Counted from the stretch's first letter, positions 16,652 through 24,650 are shown. The stretch is DNA of 64,000 nt from Comamonadaceae bacterium UBA4962 (GCA_002397315.1 DHAE01000002.1:107672-171671), one strand, 5' to 3'. The notes: generated by a model from the letters alone, not told the origin. Numbers and translations: made by a program.

Positions 16652-18579
16652 CGAACAGCCGAAAAATCGACACGGGCGTGGCTCGGCTGCCGGCCCTGCC
16701 GCGCCTCAACGCCCAGGACAAGGCCCTGACCGACTGGGCCAAGGCCGTGACGGAGCACCTGGAGGTGCGCGCCGGCTCTCGCGGCAACGAGTTCGAGCGG
16801 GGCGTGACGCTGCGCGAGCTGCGCGAGGCCATGGGCGGCGTGCAGGGGCTGGTGGAGATCCTCGACAAGGACCGCAAGCCCGGGCCGGGGGAATCGGTGA
16901 TCGACCTGGGCGGGGGGCTGTCGGCCACCGTGCAGATCGACCGATTCGCCCAGGCCATCATCGACTCGGCCCTGTTCCGCTCGCTCGCGAAGACGCTGGA
17001 CGATCCCACGCGGTTCGACCACCTCGCGAAGGAGATCCGGGACGAGCTGGTGCGATCGATCGCCGACGAGGCCGCCAAGCGCGGCGCGGAGGTGCGCGAC
17101 CTGCAGACCATCGTGCAGACGAACGAGCGCAGTTTCGCGCGCCAGGTGCGGGAGGTGACGGCCAGCCTGCAGCAGGCCAGCGCCGGCATCCGCGCCACGC
17201 AGGCGGCCTGGAGCGACGGGCAGCGCGCGATGGCGACCAACGTGCTGCAGCTGCAGGCCTCGCTCGGGCGCTACTACCGCGACGGCACGCCCGGTCGCGC
17301 GAGCCTCGAGCAGGAAATGACGGTGCTGGCCAGCTACTCCGACGGGCTGCGCGCGCAGTACACGCTCAAGGTACAGGCCGGCGGGGCGCTCGCCGGCTTT
17401 GGGATCGCGGCCGAGGAGCGCAACGGCCAGACCACCAGCGCCTTCATCATCATGGCCGACAAGTTCGCCGTGGTGGCGCCGAACTACAGCGGGGGGCTGC
17501 TGCGCACGCCGCGGCCGCAGGACGTGGTGTTCGGCGTAGACGGCAATGGCATCTACCTGCAGAACAACGTCTATGTGAAGGGCAACCTGCGCGTGGATGG
17601 GCAGGGCCGCACGCTCGCCGACGGCATGCGGGGCTCGGTGCTGCTGTCCGCGAGCGGCAGTTACTGGAGCGATGCCACGGCCCGGCAGGCTGTCTGGCAG
17701 GCCCTGGGCAACGGCGGCAGCGCGCCCAACAACAACCACCTGCAGGTGGGCGATGCCGTCACCATCACCGACGGCGGTGCGTTCACCCAGACCCGGCACT
17801 GGATGGGGTACTACTGGGCCATCCCTGGCGCGGTGCTGAGCGGCGACCTGCTGGTGGACGGAACGGTGGCCGCGCGCAAGGTGGACACGCGGGGGCTCAC
17901 GGTGCGCGACAGCGCCGGCAACGTCATCCTGTCCGCCAACGGCATGGACGCGCAGTGGCTGCGCAACCTGCAGGCGGCCCAGGTGAACGGGCTCGGCGCA
18001 CTCGCGCGGCGCGACATGGTGCGCATCGGCGAAACGGTGGGCATGCCCGACGGCTCGGTGCTGAATACCAACGACTTCATCAACCGGCTGCAGCGCATCA
18101 CCAGCAACAACATCGGCGTCTTCATGGACACCGCGGCGATCGGGACCGCGTACATCGGGCAGGCGGCGGTAGGCACGCTGCAGATCGCGGGTGGTGCTGT
18201 CACGTCCATGTCCCAGGGCGCGGGCCGCGGCGACGCGGCTCCGGGCGGCGCGGCGCTGGTGGCCGTCTGCTACCTCAATGTGGCGCCCGGCGCGACGGGG
18301 GTGGTGGTCAGCGGCTCCGTGTCGGTCTATGCACCGGGCGGCAACGCCTCGGCCTTCATGAAGCTGCGCAGGCGCGGCGGTGGCCAAGTGGGGTTCACCT
18401 GGGTGTCGATCCAGAGCGGCTGGTGGTCCACCATGTCGGTCAGCGGGTACGACGCATACCCGCCGGCCGGGATGAACGTCTACGAGTTGCTGGTGGAGAA
18501 CCCTCCGGACGGCCCAGGAGGCAGCAGGCCCGTGACTGCCGAATTCGGGTCCATCACAGCAACCGGGGGAAACCGATGA
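16648..18579 (+). CDS. gpJ/DUF1983-like tail tip protein (643 aa)
   Basis: The start ATG overlaps the preceding stop (ATGA). The N-terminal ~230 residues are helical, with a long coiled coil (EVRDLQTIVQTNERSFARQV). Residues ~260-330 match the central region of lambda gpJ-type tip proteins (DUF1983): SAFIIMADKFAVVAPNYSGG, then DVVFGVDGNGIYLQNNVYVK. Next comes a repeat-like beta region (LLVDGTVAARKVDTRGLTVR, ADGMRGSVLLSASGSYW) and a C-terminal beta domain (KLRRRGGGQVGFTWVSIQSG). It probably forms part of the tail spike or tip that contacts the host. Finding a gpJ-type module in a podovirus is notable but known in this group. Confidence 0.75.
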   Translation: MTNSRKIDTGVARLPALPRLNAQDKALTDWAKAVTEHLEVRAGSRGNEFERGVTLRELREAMGGVQGLVEILDKDRKPGPGESVIDLGGGLSATVQIDRFAQAIIDSALFRSLAKTLDDPTRFDHLAKEIRDELVRSIADEAAKRGAEVRDLQTIVQTNERSFARQVREVTASLQQASAGIRATQAAWSDGQRAMATNVLQLQASLGRYYRDGTPGRASLEQEMTVLASYSDGLRAQYTLKVQAGGALAGFGIAAEERNGQTTSAFIIMADKFAVVAPNYSGGLLRTPRPQDVVFGVDGNGIYLQNNVYVKGNLRVDGQGRTLADGMRGSVLLSASGSYWSDATARQAVWQALGNGGSAPNNNHLQVGDAVTITDGGAFTQTRHWMGYYWAIPGAVLSGDLLVDGTVAARKVDTRGLTVRDSAGNVILSANGMDAQWLRNLQAAQVNGLGALARRDMVRIGETVGMPDGSVLNTNDFINRLQRITSNNIGVFMDTAAIGTAYIGQAAVGTLQIAGGAVTSMSQGAGRGDAAPGGAALVAVCYLNVAPGATGVVVSGSVSVYAPGGNASAFMKLRRRGGGQVGFTWVSIQSGWWSTMSVSGYDAYPPAGMNVYELLVENPPDGPGGSRPVTAEFGSITATGGNR

Positions 18580-18986
18580 GCCACTATGCAGTGCACGAAG
18601 AGGGGCGCATCCGGCGCACCTTCACCTTGCCCAGGGGCATGCCCCTGCCGGCCGAGGAGGCGGGCGCCATCCCGTGCGGGCCGGAGGTGACGTTGCAGAC
18701 GCACTACGTCCGCGACGGGGCGGCGCTTCCCATCCCGGCGAGCCCCGGCGCTGGCTGGGTGTTCGATTACCAGGCAGGGGAGTGGGCGTTTTCTGAGGAT
18801 CTGGCCTGGCACCTGGTCCGCGCCGACCGCGATGCGCGGCTGGCCGCGTGCGACTGGCGGGTGCTGCCCGATTCGCCCACGCCCGACGACATGCGCCAGG
18901 CCTGGCTGGACTACCGGCAGGCGCTGCGCGACGTGACGGGGCAGGGCGACCCGCGCGCGATCGACTGGCCGGCGCCGCCCGGGTAG
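18576..18986 (+). CDS. Phage tail assembly chaperone, XkdW-like (136 aa)
   Basis: ATG 18576 overlaps the preceding stop. The C-terminal part (VRADRDARLAACDWRVLPDS, then PDDMRQAWLDYRQALRDVTG and IDWPAPPG) is the signature of XkdW/tail-assembly-chaperone proteins, which assist folding or assembly of neighbouring fibre proteins. The N-terminal ~70 residues (MSHYAVHEEGRIRRTFTLPR) are a separate beta-rich region. Position after the tip protein is normal. It is followed by boundary motif copy 5 and the GNAT gene. Confidence 0.8.
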   Translation: MSHYAVHEEGRIRRTFTLPRGMPLPAEEAGAIPCGPEVTLQTHYVRDGAALPIPASPGAGWVFDYQAGEWAFSEDLAWHLVRADRDARLAACDWRVLPDSPTPDDMRQAWLDYRQALRDVTGQGDPRAIDWPAPPG

Positions 18987-18989
18987 CCC

Positions 18990-19009
18990 GTACCAAGCCT
19001 GCCACCCTG
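18990..19009 (+). promoter_or_regulatory. Phage 20-bp boundary motif, copy 5
   Basis: GTACCAAGCCTGCCACCCTG, core at 18993-19004. It fills most of the 28-base gap before the GNAT-like gene, whose ATG (19015) follows the motif core by 10 bases, the same spacing as copy 4. Confidence 0.72.
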
Positions 19010-19014
19010 CGGGC

Positions 19015-19440
19015 ATGACCGATCACGCGCTGGAATACGACATCGAGGCGGTGCTGCCCTTCATGCGCTCGCGCATCCCGGGCTTTGCCGGGTGCGAGGG
19101 CCAGCGGGCCATCGGCCTGCGCCGGGGCGGGGTGCTGGTGGCCGGCGCCGTCTACGAGGGATTCAACGGCCGGAACCTGTGGGTGCACCTGGCCGGCGCG
19201 CCCGGCGCGCGCTGGATGACGCGCGAGTTCCTGCGGGCCGGCTTCGCCTACCCGTTCCTCGTGTGCGGGTGCGAGCGCATCAGCGGGTACGTGAACGCGA
19301 ACAACCTGGCGGCCCAGCGCCTGAACGAACACCTGGGATGGCAGCCCGAGGCCCGGCTGCGCGGCGCGGCGCCCGACGGCGGCGATGTGATTTTGTATGT
19401 GATGTGGCGAAAGGACTGCAGATATGTGCCGGTGGCATAA
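19015..19440 (+). CDS. GNAT-family acetyltransferase-like protein (141 aa)
   Basis: The fold pattern is GNAT: RAIGLRRGGVLVAGAVYEGF (beta strands 2-4), NLWVHLAGAPGARWMTREFL (strand then helix 3), and CERISGYVNANNLAAQRLNE with HLGWQPEARLR, the family's conserved C-terminal 'N...A..L.E.LGW' element. The acetyl-CoA loop (Q/RxxGxG/A) is degenerate, so the enzyme may be inactive or use another cofactor. GNAT proteins occur among podovirus virion or late genes, with unknown targets. Here it sits between a tail chaperone and an internal virion protein and overlaps the latter by 17 bases, so it is expressed late. Confidence 0.75.
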   Translation: MTDHALEYDIEAVLPFMRSRIPGFAGCEGQRAIGLRRGGVLVAGAVYEGFNGRNLWVHLAGAPGARWMTREFLRAGFAYPFLVCGCERISGYVNANNLAAQRLNEHLGWQPEARLRGAAPDGGDVILYVMWRKDCRYVPVA

Positions 19441-20314
19441 ACACGAATGGGACATGCTCCCGAGCGGCGCGTTCTCGCAGCGCCCGGGCGGCCGAATGAC
19501 GCTCGAAGGCGGAAAGGGGAGCGGCGCCCCTGCGCCCGACCCGCGCCTGGTCGAGGCGCAGATCCGAAGCATGGGCATTCAGGACGGCGCGATCCAGCGC
19601 ATCCTGGCCCAGAGCGACGAGATGGCGCCGTTGCAGAAGGAGCAGACCCAGTTCGCGCTGGACACCTCGCGCAAGGCCTGGGAGCAGTCGCAGCAGGACC
19701 GTGAATACGCGCTGGGTCGGCGCGACCAGCTGACCGGCCAGCAGGACCGGATGATCCAGGACGCGGCAACCTTCAACACGGAGGCGAAGCGCGAGGAACT
19801 GGCGGGCCAGGCCGCTGCGGACGTGTCGCAGGCCTACACCAGCGCGAGCCGGACATCAGCCGCCGAGATGGCGCGCATGGGCATCAACCCGAAGGACGGC
19901 AAGTTCGGCTCCACCAACACTGCGCTGATCGCCCAGACCGGGCTCGCGCTCGCCCAGGCGAAGAACGGCGCGCGCACCGCAGCCCGGACCGAAGGCCGCG
20001 CGCTCACCGACCGCGCGAGCAACGCACTGGCCGGCTATCCGGCGATGGGCATCCAGACGACGGGGGCAGCTGCGGGGTTCGGCACCAACGCGCAGACCGT
20101 CGCGAACATGGGCCTCGCCGGCCTGAACAGCGGATACGGCCAAGCCGCAGGCGTGGCCGGGCAGATGGGCTCAAACGCCGCGGGCATGTACGGCGCCATG
20201 GGCTCCTATCGGAACGGACAGGATCAGATCGCGGCGGCGAACAACCCAGGGAACACGATCCTGGGGGCAGCGGCGGGCATCGGGACTGCTTGGGCTTTGG
20301 GCAAGCTGCGGTAA
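19424..20314 (+). CDS. Internal virion / ejection protein (296 aa)
   Basis: ATG 19424 lies inside the GNAT gene with AAGGA 9 bases upstream; a later ATG at 19496 (MTLEGGKGSG) would give 272 residues. Residues ~40-150 are strongly helical and Gln-rich (MAPLQKEQTQFALDTSRKAW). The C-terminal ~120 residues are Gly/Ala-rich with hydrophobic stretches (AGVAGQMGSNAAGMYGAMGS, NPGNTILGAAAGIGTAWALG). This is the composition of podovirus internal proteins that are ejected with DNA and insert into the host envelope. No specific family is recognised; the call is by composition and place. Confidence 0.68.
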   Translation: MCRWHKHEWDMLPSGAFSQRPGGRMTLEGGKGSGAPAPDPRLVEAQIRSMGIQDGAIQRILAQSDEMAPLQKEQTQFALDTSRKAWEQSQQDREYALGRRDQLTGQQDRMIQDAATFNTEAKREELAGQAAADVSQAYTSASRTSAAEMARMGINPKDGKFGSTNTALIAQTGLALAQAKNGARTAARTEGRALTDRASNALAGYPAMGIQTTGAAAGFGTNAQTVANMGLAGLNSGYGQAAGVAGQMGSNAAGMYGAMGSYRNGQDQIAAANNPGNTILGAAAGIGTAWALGKLR

Positions 20315-20533
20315 CTACTCCACGCAGTCGTAGTCGTATGTCATGCCGGAGGTCTGCGCTCGATAGCGCGCATACCGCCCATGCTTCTTGCACTCGGCGT
20401 CAGCCAGTGGTTGCGCCGAGCGCACATTCACGGACTCCACGGTCACGCTTCGCGGATTCGAAGCGAGGACCGAGGCACCGCACCCACTGAGGGCGAGGGC
20501 GGACGCAGCAGCCAAAAGTCGTAGGGCGACCAT
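20315..20533 (-). CDS. Small lipoprotein, prophage moron (72 aa)
   Basis: The chosen start is the ATG at 20533, with AGGAG seven bases upstream; an earlier ATG at 20560 has no good ribosome site. The signal peptide MVALRLLAAASALALSGC ends in the lipobox L-S-G-C, so the mature protein should be lipid-anchored. The remaining ~55 residues contain QPLADAECKKHGRYARYRAQ and two Cys that could pair. The layout recalls small YecR-like lipoproteins (weak). It is on the opposite strand to the late genes and lies just downstream of a second exported protein gene, suggesting lysogenic expression and an envelope role such as superinfection exclusion (inference). Confidence 0.75.
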   Translation of the reverse strand: MVALRLLAAASALALSGCGASVLASNPRSVTVESVNVRSAQPLADAECKKHGRYARYRAQTSGMTYDYDCVE

Positions 20534-20556
20534 CTGAGAACTCCTAGGAATATGTT

Positions 20557-20877
20557 TCATTGACCAAATTTCTTGGCGCAAAGACCCAGCGCGTTGCGGA
20601 CGCCCAGCTCAGTAGGCATGGCAACCGCATCTTGCTGGCATGACTCGTAGCGGATGCGGTCGAAAAAACTGAGATCTCGCGGAGCGGTAGCGGGTTCTTC
20701 TTCGGAAGTGGCCTTGGCTGGAGGCTTGTAGCCTCTTCCTATGCCCGCTTGGTCTAGGTCATCGAACGAGCTGAGCAGCGGCGGAGGCTTGCGCTCGACC
20801 GCGCCCGTGGCGCCTGCCCCCTGTCCGCCCAGCGCAGCGGCAGCGATCAGGGCGGTGGCGATGGTCTTGGCGTTCAT
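20557..20877 (-). CDS. Secreted small protein sharing a motif with the giant phage protein (106 aa)
   Basis: ATG 20877 has a strong GGAGGAG site. The signal peptide is MNAKTIATALIAAAALGGQG (likely cleaved near GAGATGA), so the protein is periplasmic or exported. Residues ~33-50 read PPLLSSFDDLDQAGIGRGY, almost the same as residues 9-27 of the 3141-aa protein encoded at 24791 (PLLSSFDELDQAGIGTGY). Two cysteines in the C-terminal half (SCQQ, LCAKKFGQ) may pair. No family is known to me. It is divergent from the RexAB-like cassette, with the SOS box lying between the two. Confidence 0.78.
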   Translation of the reverse strand: MNAKTIATALIAAAALGGQGAGATGAVERKPPPLLSSFDDLDQAGIGRGYKPPAKATSEEEPATAPRDLSFFDRIRYESCQQDAVAMPTELGVRNALGLCAKKFGQ

Positions 20878-20917
20878 GGGGCTCCTCCGGTGCGGCGACT
20901 GTACCAGTGGTAAGATG

Positions 20918-20933
20918 CTGTATAAAATTACAG
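20918..20933. promoter_or_regulatory. LexA (SOS) box between divergent genes
   Basis: CTGTATAAAATTACAG matches the proteobacterial LexA consensus CTGT-N8-ACAG exactly, with an AT-rich centre. It is 55 bases upstream of the RexA-like ATG (20989) and 40 bases upstream of the divergent secreted-protein ATG (20877). The internal TATAAA (20921-20926) could be the -10 element for the rightward genes, so LexA bound here would block transcription. No clear -35 is visible. Confidence 0.72.
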
Positions 20934-20988
20934 TGCAAAGGCGAAAACTTTCGTTACGATGACACAGACCGAAAACGGAGGAGTGTCA

Positions 20989-22062
20989 ATGGCAAGCAAA
21001 AAGCCTGTAACGATCCACTATAGGAAATTTTCTAGGCCCCCGGGGTCGCGTGACACATTGGAGCAGCTAGTACGGACAGCGATGAATTCCCTGGACGGCA
21101 GTGCCGCCCATCGGTTACGTGATCGCTACCTATCTAGGCTATTCGCCTCGGGCAGTGACAATTTATTCATCAATATTTACGAAGACACAACCGGACAAAC
21201 GCAATTTGTTTTTGGAGATGTGCTGCATTTCACGCGAGGCCACCTGCAGGCGCTATGCCAAACGGCGGATCCCGATGCCGCTCTGGTTCCTGTTCAGCAG
21301 ATGCAAGCTCCTGCGCAGAGCGAATATGTCCACTCGCAGATGTTTTGGATGATCAAGGGAGATCACGTTTTCGTCATTCAGAGTATGTCTCTCAGAACTG
21401 CTGAATTCGAATCATACCTTGGATGGCTGCTGCAGACTAAGACCTCGGTTTTTCCTGCCCAGCATTCGATCGTGCTTGCTGCTAGGTTTGACCTTGGAGC
21501 GGTAGGTGGCGATTTGGAGGATATCAAGGAGATCATTGTAGGGGGCGTGGCCCAGAGGCCACCTACAACTAATGAATCTAGTTCAGCGCATTCGCCGGAG
21601 ACAACAGAATTACGTGAATCCGAGGTGGTTAGTACCGGCAATGTGGATGCGACTAGAACCACAGAATGGAGCACGGCGCGAAACGTTTTGAGGGAGTTGC
21701 TGGGAGGCGACGCAAATGTGGAGTCTTTGCTAAGTTCTGTTCCTGCCGATGCCGAGCTTAGTGTCCAAGTTCACATTGGTTTCCAGACGAGAAAAAAGAA
21801 AGTTGATCGTGTCGCACTGAAGCATTTGGAGACTGGGCTGCGGCATCTACCCGATGGTCAGGTGGAGGTCAGAGCAAAAGGCCAACGTGTCGCCTCTGAT
21901 GGAAGTGTTCGCCTGCACTACGATGCCGGAATTTCATTGGTTCGTGCCCAAGTCGGCGACAGTCAACTGATCGGCAGCCTTTTGGATCCCTTCGATGTGC
22001 GAAGGGCAATGGTTGAGGCTTACAGTCACATGGTGGCTAACGGGAAGATTCAGGAAGAGTAG
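20989..22062 (+). CDS. RexA-like soluble protein of a putative abortive-infection cassette (357 aa)
   Basis: The start is ATG 20989 with GGAGGAG six bases upstream; an ATG at 20959 is in frame but has no ribosome site. No membrane segment or signal is present. The order of elements resembles lambda RexA as I remember it: GSDNLFINIYEDTTGQTQFV (compare GSNYLYIHKIDGKTFLF), then MFWMIKGDHVFVIQSMSLRT (compare FLFVEGDTIGFARTVFG), and a C-terminal basic segment (GFQTRKKKVDRVALKHLETG). A low-complexity linker lies near residues 195-235. GC is about 50%, well below the flanking phage genes. It is followed 11 bases later by a four-helix membrane protein. DUF6731-type phage proteins are an alternative relative. 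Confidence 0.7.
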   Translation: MASKKPVTIHYRKFSRPPGSRDTLEQLVRTAMNSLDGSAAHRLRDRYLSRLFASGSDNLFINIYEDTTGQTQFVFGDVLHFTRGHLQALCQTADPDAALVPVQQMQAPAQSEYVHSQMFWMIKGDHVFVIQSMSLRTAEFESYLGWLLQTKTSVFPAQHSIVLAARFDLGAVGGDLEDIKEIIVGGVAQRPPTTNESSSAHSPETTELRESEVVSTGNVDATRTTEWSTARNVLRELLGGDANVESLLSSVPADAELSVQVHIGFQTRKKKVDRVALKHLETGLRHLPDGQVEVRAKGQRVASDGSVRLHYDAGISLVRAQVGDSQLIGSLLDPFDVRRAMVEAYSHMVANGKIQEE

Positions 22063-22073
22063 GTGTTTAGTCG

Positions 22074-22664
22074 ATGACCGTTTTTCGACGCGTTCTAGGG
22101 CTTCTGCTTCCCATCATCATTGGATGGGCGGCGGCAGCATGGACGCCTTTAACGGTCTGGATTGACATGAAAGAGGGGCTGATAGCTTTTCTTGGTTTTC
22201 TTGCTGCGTCTTTGGTACAGGTTATGCCGTTGACCGCCAACTTCATCCAGGCCGATAAGTTGGAGGTTTCTCAAGCGCAGAGGCTTACTCAATCGTTGAC
22301 AAGGCAACAACATTATTGGATCGGCCTATTGTCGGCAACTATTAGCGCGCTTGTTGTTGTCATTGTGGTCGCCGCAGTATCAAAATCGCTTGACGGTAAA
22401 GTTGTTTTTGACCGTTGGGTTTGCATTACAGCTTTTCAGCTACTATGCTTTCTGGAAGTGAGCCTGCTTGTATTTGTCATAATAAAGATGTTTGGATTAT
22501 TTGGTGGGATGATGAGTCTGCACCGACTGCGCGGAGAGTTGGTTGTTGATGCTGCAATGAAGGCCGCGGCCGCCCGGCAACGCGAGATACAGGCAAGCGT
22601 AGCACCTGTTCAAAAGTTAGTGCCTGACGGTTATGGCGCAATAGTTCAGCCTCCGCCCAAATAG
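22074..22664 (+). CDS. RexB-like four-helix membrane protein (196 aa)
   Basis: Four hydrophobic helices: ~7-29 (VLGLLLPIIIGWAAAAWTPL), ~33-53 (EGLIAFLGFLAASLVQVMPL), ~82-105 (WIGLLSATISALVVVIVVAA) and ~118-142 (CITAFQLLCFLEVSLLVFVI). A ~45-residue charged cytoplasmic tail follows. Lambda RexB is also a four-helix inner-membrane protein encoded directly after RexA; there it acts as a channel that depolarises the cell when RexA senses a second phage. Here the topology, gene order and 11-base spacing match, but sequence homology cannot be shown by eye. The gene shares the low GC of its partner. Confidence 0.72.
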   Translation: MTVFRRVLGLLLPIIIGWAAAAWTPLTVWIDMKEGLIAFLGFLAASLVQVMPLTANFIQADKLEVSQAQRLTQSLTRQQHYWIGLLSATISALVVVIVVAAVSKSLDGKVVFDRWVCITAFQLLCFLEVSLLVFVIIKMFGLFGGMMSLHRLRGELVVDAAMKAAAARQREIQASVAPVQKLVPDGYGAIVQPPPK

Positions 22665-22706
22665 CCTTGAGCGCTAACTGGCACGGACTCGACACCTTCG
22701 TAACCC

Positions 22707-22726
22707 GTGCCAAGCCTGCCAACCTG
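22707..22726 (+). promoter_or_regulatory. Phage 20-bp boundary motif, copy 6
   Basis: GTGCCAAGCCTGCCAACCTG, core at 22710-22721. It lies between the RexB-like gene and the virion protein at 22748, with a TTACAGGAG ribosome site just after it. Confidence 0.72.
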
Positions 22727-22747
22727 CTCCGGTTACAGGAGCACGAC

Positions 22748-24373
22748 ATGAGCGCATTCGACAAGGGGTTTTCGTTCGGCCTCGGGGCTTGGCAGCAGGC
22801 GATGGACAACAAGCGCCAGGACGAGAAGGACGAGCGGGCGAAGAAGGAGTTCGGCTGGAAGGAGAAGGACCGTGCGCGCGTGGACGACGATCGAGCGCGC
22901 GAGGATGCTGCATGGGGCGCGCTCGGCCCAGCGTCCGGCATCCCGGTGCCGGCGCCCGCGGCCCCGCAAGCTGTGCAGGCGCCAGCCGAGACGGCGGCAA
23001 CGGTCGAGCCTGTCCCGGATGGACAGGGGCAGGCCGCTCCGCAACCGCCTGCCGCAGCGCGGGGGTTGGGCCTCCCGCAAGCCGCTCCGGCGGCGGCGCC
23101 CATGCCCATGCCCGTGCAGCAAGGCGTGGCCGCCGCGCTCGCGCCACCAGCTACCTCGCGCGCCGCGCAGCTGCGCGCCCTGGAGGGCATCGCGGTAGCG
23201 CGCCGCGACGCGGGATCGCTGGAGCGGCTGGGCGCCGCCCGGCATGGGGCCGAGGAAGACGACTTCATCGCGCAGGCCATGAAGGGCTACACCGGCGCGG
23301 ATGACCAGATTGGCGCCACGGCGCTGCACATCAACGGCACGTCGAAGTCCATCACGATGGGCGCACCCGACAAGGACGGGGTGGTGCAGCTCGCAGTGGT
23401 GACGCCTGACCGCCGGGCCCAGTTCATGAGCCTGAGCAGGGATCAGCAGGCGCGGCTCTATGCGGCAGGCCAGCTCATGGAGCGCAACCCCATTCGTGCC
23501 TTCCGCGAGATCGCCGATGTGAACCGACCCCTGGCCGAGGCGCTGGCCGCAGAGAGTGGCCTCGTGACGAAGGTGGCGGGCTCCAACAACCAGGCAGCGT
23601 TCAAGGCCCGCGACGATGACCGGGCGGACCGGCAGCAGGCGGAAGCCGCGCGCCACAACCGCGCTTCGGAAGCGATCGCGTCGGCCAGGGTGGAGGCTGC
23701 GGCCAAGCCTGGTTCTGGCGCGTTCGACCCGCAGGCTGGATTCGACAACGAGCAGGCGTACAAGACTGCGCTGGAAATCGTGCGCAAGGAATCGGAAGGC
23801 GGGATCGGCGGGAAGATGGATCCGAAGCAGATGGCCGAGCGTGTTCAGGCCGTGTACGGAAACCTGCGCGACACCTGGGCAGGCGAGAACATCCAGCGCC
23901 AGCGCGCCAACGCATTCACCTCGGAGGCGAAACGCGCGCGCACACCCGAAGAGGTCGAGGGCATCCGGGCCCGTGCGCTGGAGCGCGGGTACACGGATGC
24001 GGAGATGGCGCGTCTGGATCCACGTTTCGCCCGGCAAGCCTCCGCAGTGGCGCCGGCCCCCGGCGCTTCCCCTCCGGCACCCTCGATCCCGAAGCCAGTC
24101 CCCTCCCAGGCCGTGCCACCAGCCCGGGGATCGGGCCCGGACGAGGATGCGCCTGCAGGCCGCGCGCTGGACGCGGCCAAGTTGGACCTGCGCGATGCCA
24201 TCGCCAAAGTGCGCACCTTCGGGCTGGCCCAGCGTGCGGCCGATCCATCTGCCTACCAAGCGGCCGTGGACCGGGTGCGCGCGGCAGAAGCAGCTGCGGC
24301 CCAGGCCGAGGCGCAGTGGCAGAGCACGATCGCGCGGCAGGGTATAGGGGCGTACTTCGGCGGAAGCCGGTGA
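22748..24373 (+). CDS. Putative internal virion protein (541 aa)
   Basis: The start is ATG 22748 (MSAFDKGFSFGLGAWQQAMD) with ACAGGAG upstream; the frame is open before it, but that part spans boundary motif copy 6. The first ~50 residues are a very charged helix (KRQDEKDERAKKEFGWKEKD). Residues ~60-140 are a Pro/Ala-rich linker. The central part is folded and mixed (GATALHINGTSKSITMGAPD), and the C-terminal half is helical with another Pro-rich linker. Such modular, linker-rich proteins between ejection proteins and the giant polyvalent protein are probably packaged in the virion. No named domain is recognised. Confidence 0.68.
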   Translation: MSAFDKGFSFGLGAWQQAMDNKRQDEKDERAKKEFGWKEKDRARVDDDRAREDAAWGALGPASGIPVPAPAAPQAVQAPAETAATVEPVPDGQGQAAPQPPAAARGLGLPQAAPAAAPMPMPVQQGVAAALAPPATSRAAQLRALEGIAVARRDAGSLERLGAARHGAEEDDFIAQAMKGYTGADDQIGATALHINGTSKSITMGAPDKDGVVQLAVVTPDRRAQFMSLSRDQQARLYAAGQLMERNPIRAFREIADVNRPLAEALAAESGLVTKVAGSNNQAAFKARDDDRADRQQAEAARHNRASEAIASARVEAAAKPGSGAFDPQAGFDNEQAYKTALEIVRKESEGGIGGKMDPKQMAERVQAVYGNLRDTWAGENIQRQRANAFTSEAKRARTPEEVEGIRARALERGYTDAEMARLDPRFARQASAVAPAPGASPPAPSIPKPVPSQAVPPARGSGPDEDAPAGRALDAAKLDLRDAIAKVRTFGLAQRAADPSAYQAAVDRVRAAEAAAAQAEAQWQSTIARQGIGAYFGGSR

Positions 24374-24404
24374 GCAGCGCGCTGGGCCACGGTGGGAGCG
24401 CTAC

Positions 24405-24650
24405 CTACTTCCTTGGAGTTGGAGTGACACCGAACTCTTTGAATAGGTCTGTGCCGGGCGCGGGAGCGACGGGCTCAAGCTGCATCGTCCCTCTGGGGCC
24501 TGCGACGGTGATGGCGCCGGTCCATCGATCAAGGCGATAGGCGATCCCCTCAGATTCACCTCCTCCAGTGCCCACGAGTTCGTACCGGAACATCCACGCG
24601 GTCCACGCCAACACGACTGCAGCAATGATGTAGGCGGTTCTGGTGTTCAT
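24405..24650 (-). CDS. Small inner-membrane protein, prophage moron (81 aa)
   Basis: The start is ATG 24650 with GAGGAA close upstream; the frame is open earlier, but that part overlaps boundary motif copy 7. One membrane helix lies at residues ~5-24 (TAYIIAAVVLAWTAWMFRYE). Then comes a short periplasmic domain, YRLDRWTGAITVAGPRGTMQ, of the kind found in many small bacterial proteins of unknown role. It is on the reverse strand among late + strand genes, like the two genes at 20315-20877, and may be expressed in the lysogen. Confidence 0.68.
   Translation of the reverse strand: MNTRTAYIIAAVVLAWTAWMFRYELVGTGGGESEGIAYRLDRWTGAITVAGPRGTMQLEPVAPAPGTDLFKEFGVTPTPRK

Noticed and set aside
20989..22664. 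Kiwa (KwaA/KwaB) defence system
   Set aside because: Kiwa has the four-helix protein first and a DUF4868 protein second. Here the order is reversed and the soluble protein does not show that pattern; RexA/RexB fits better.
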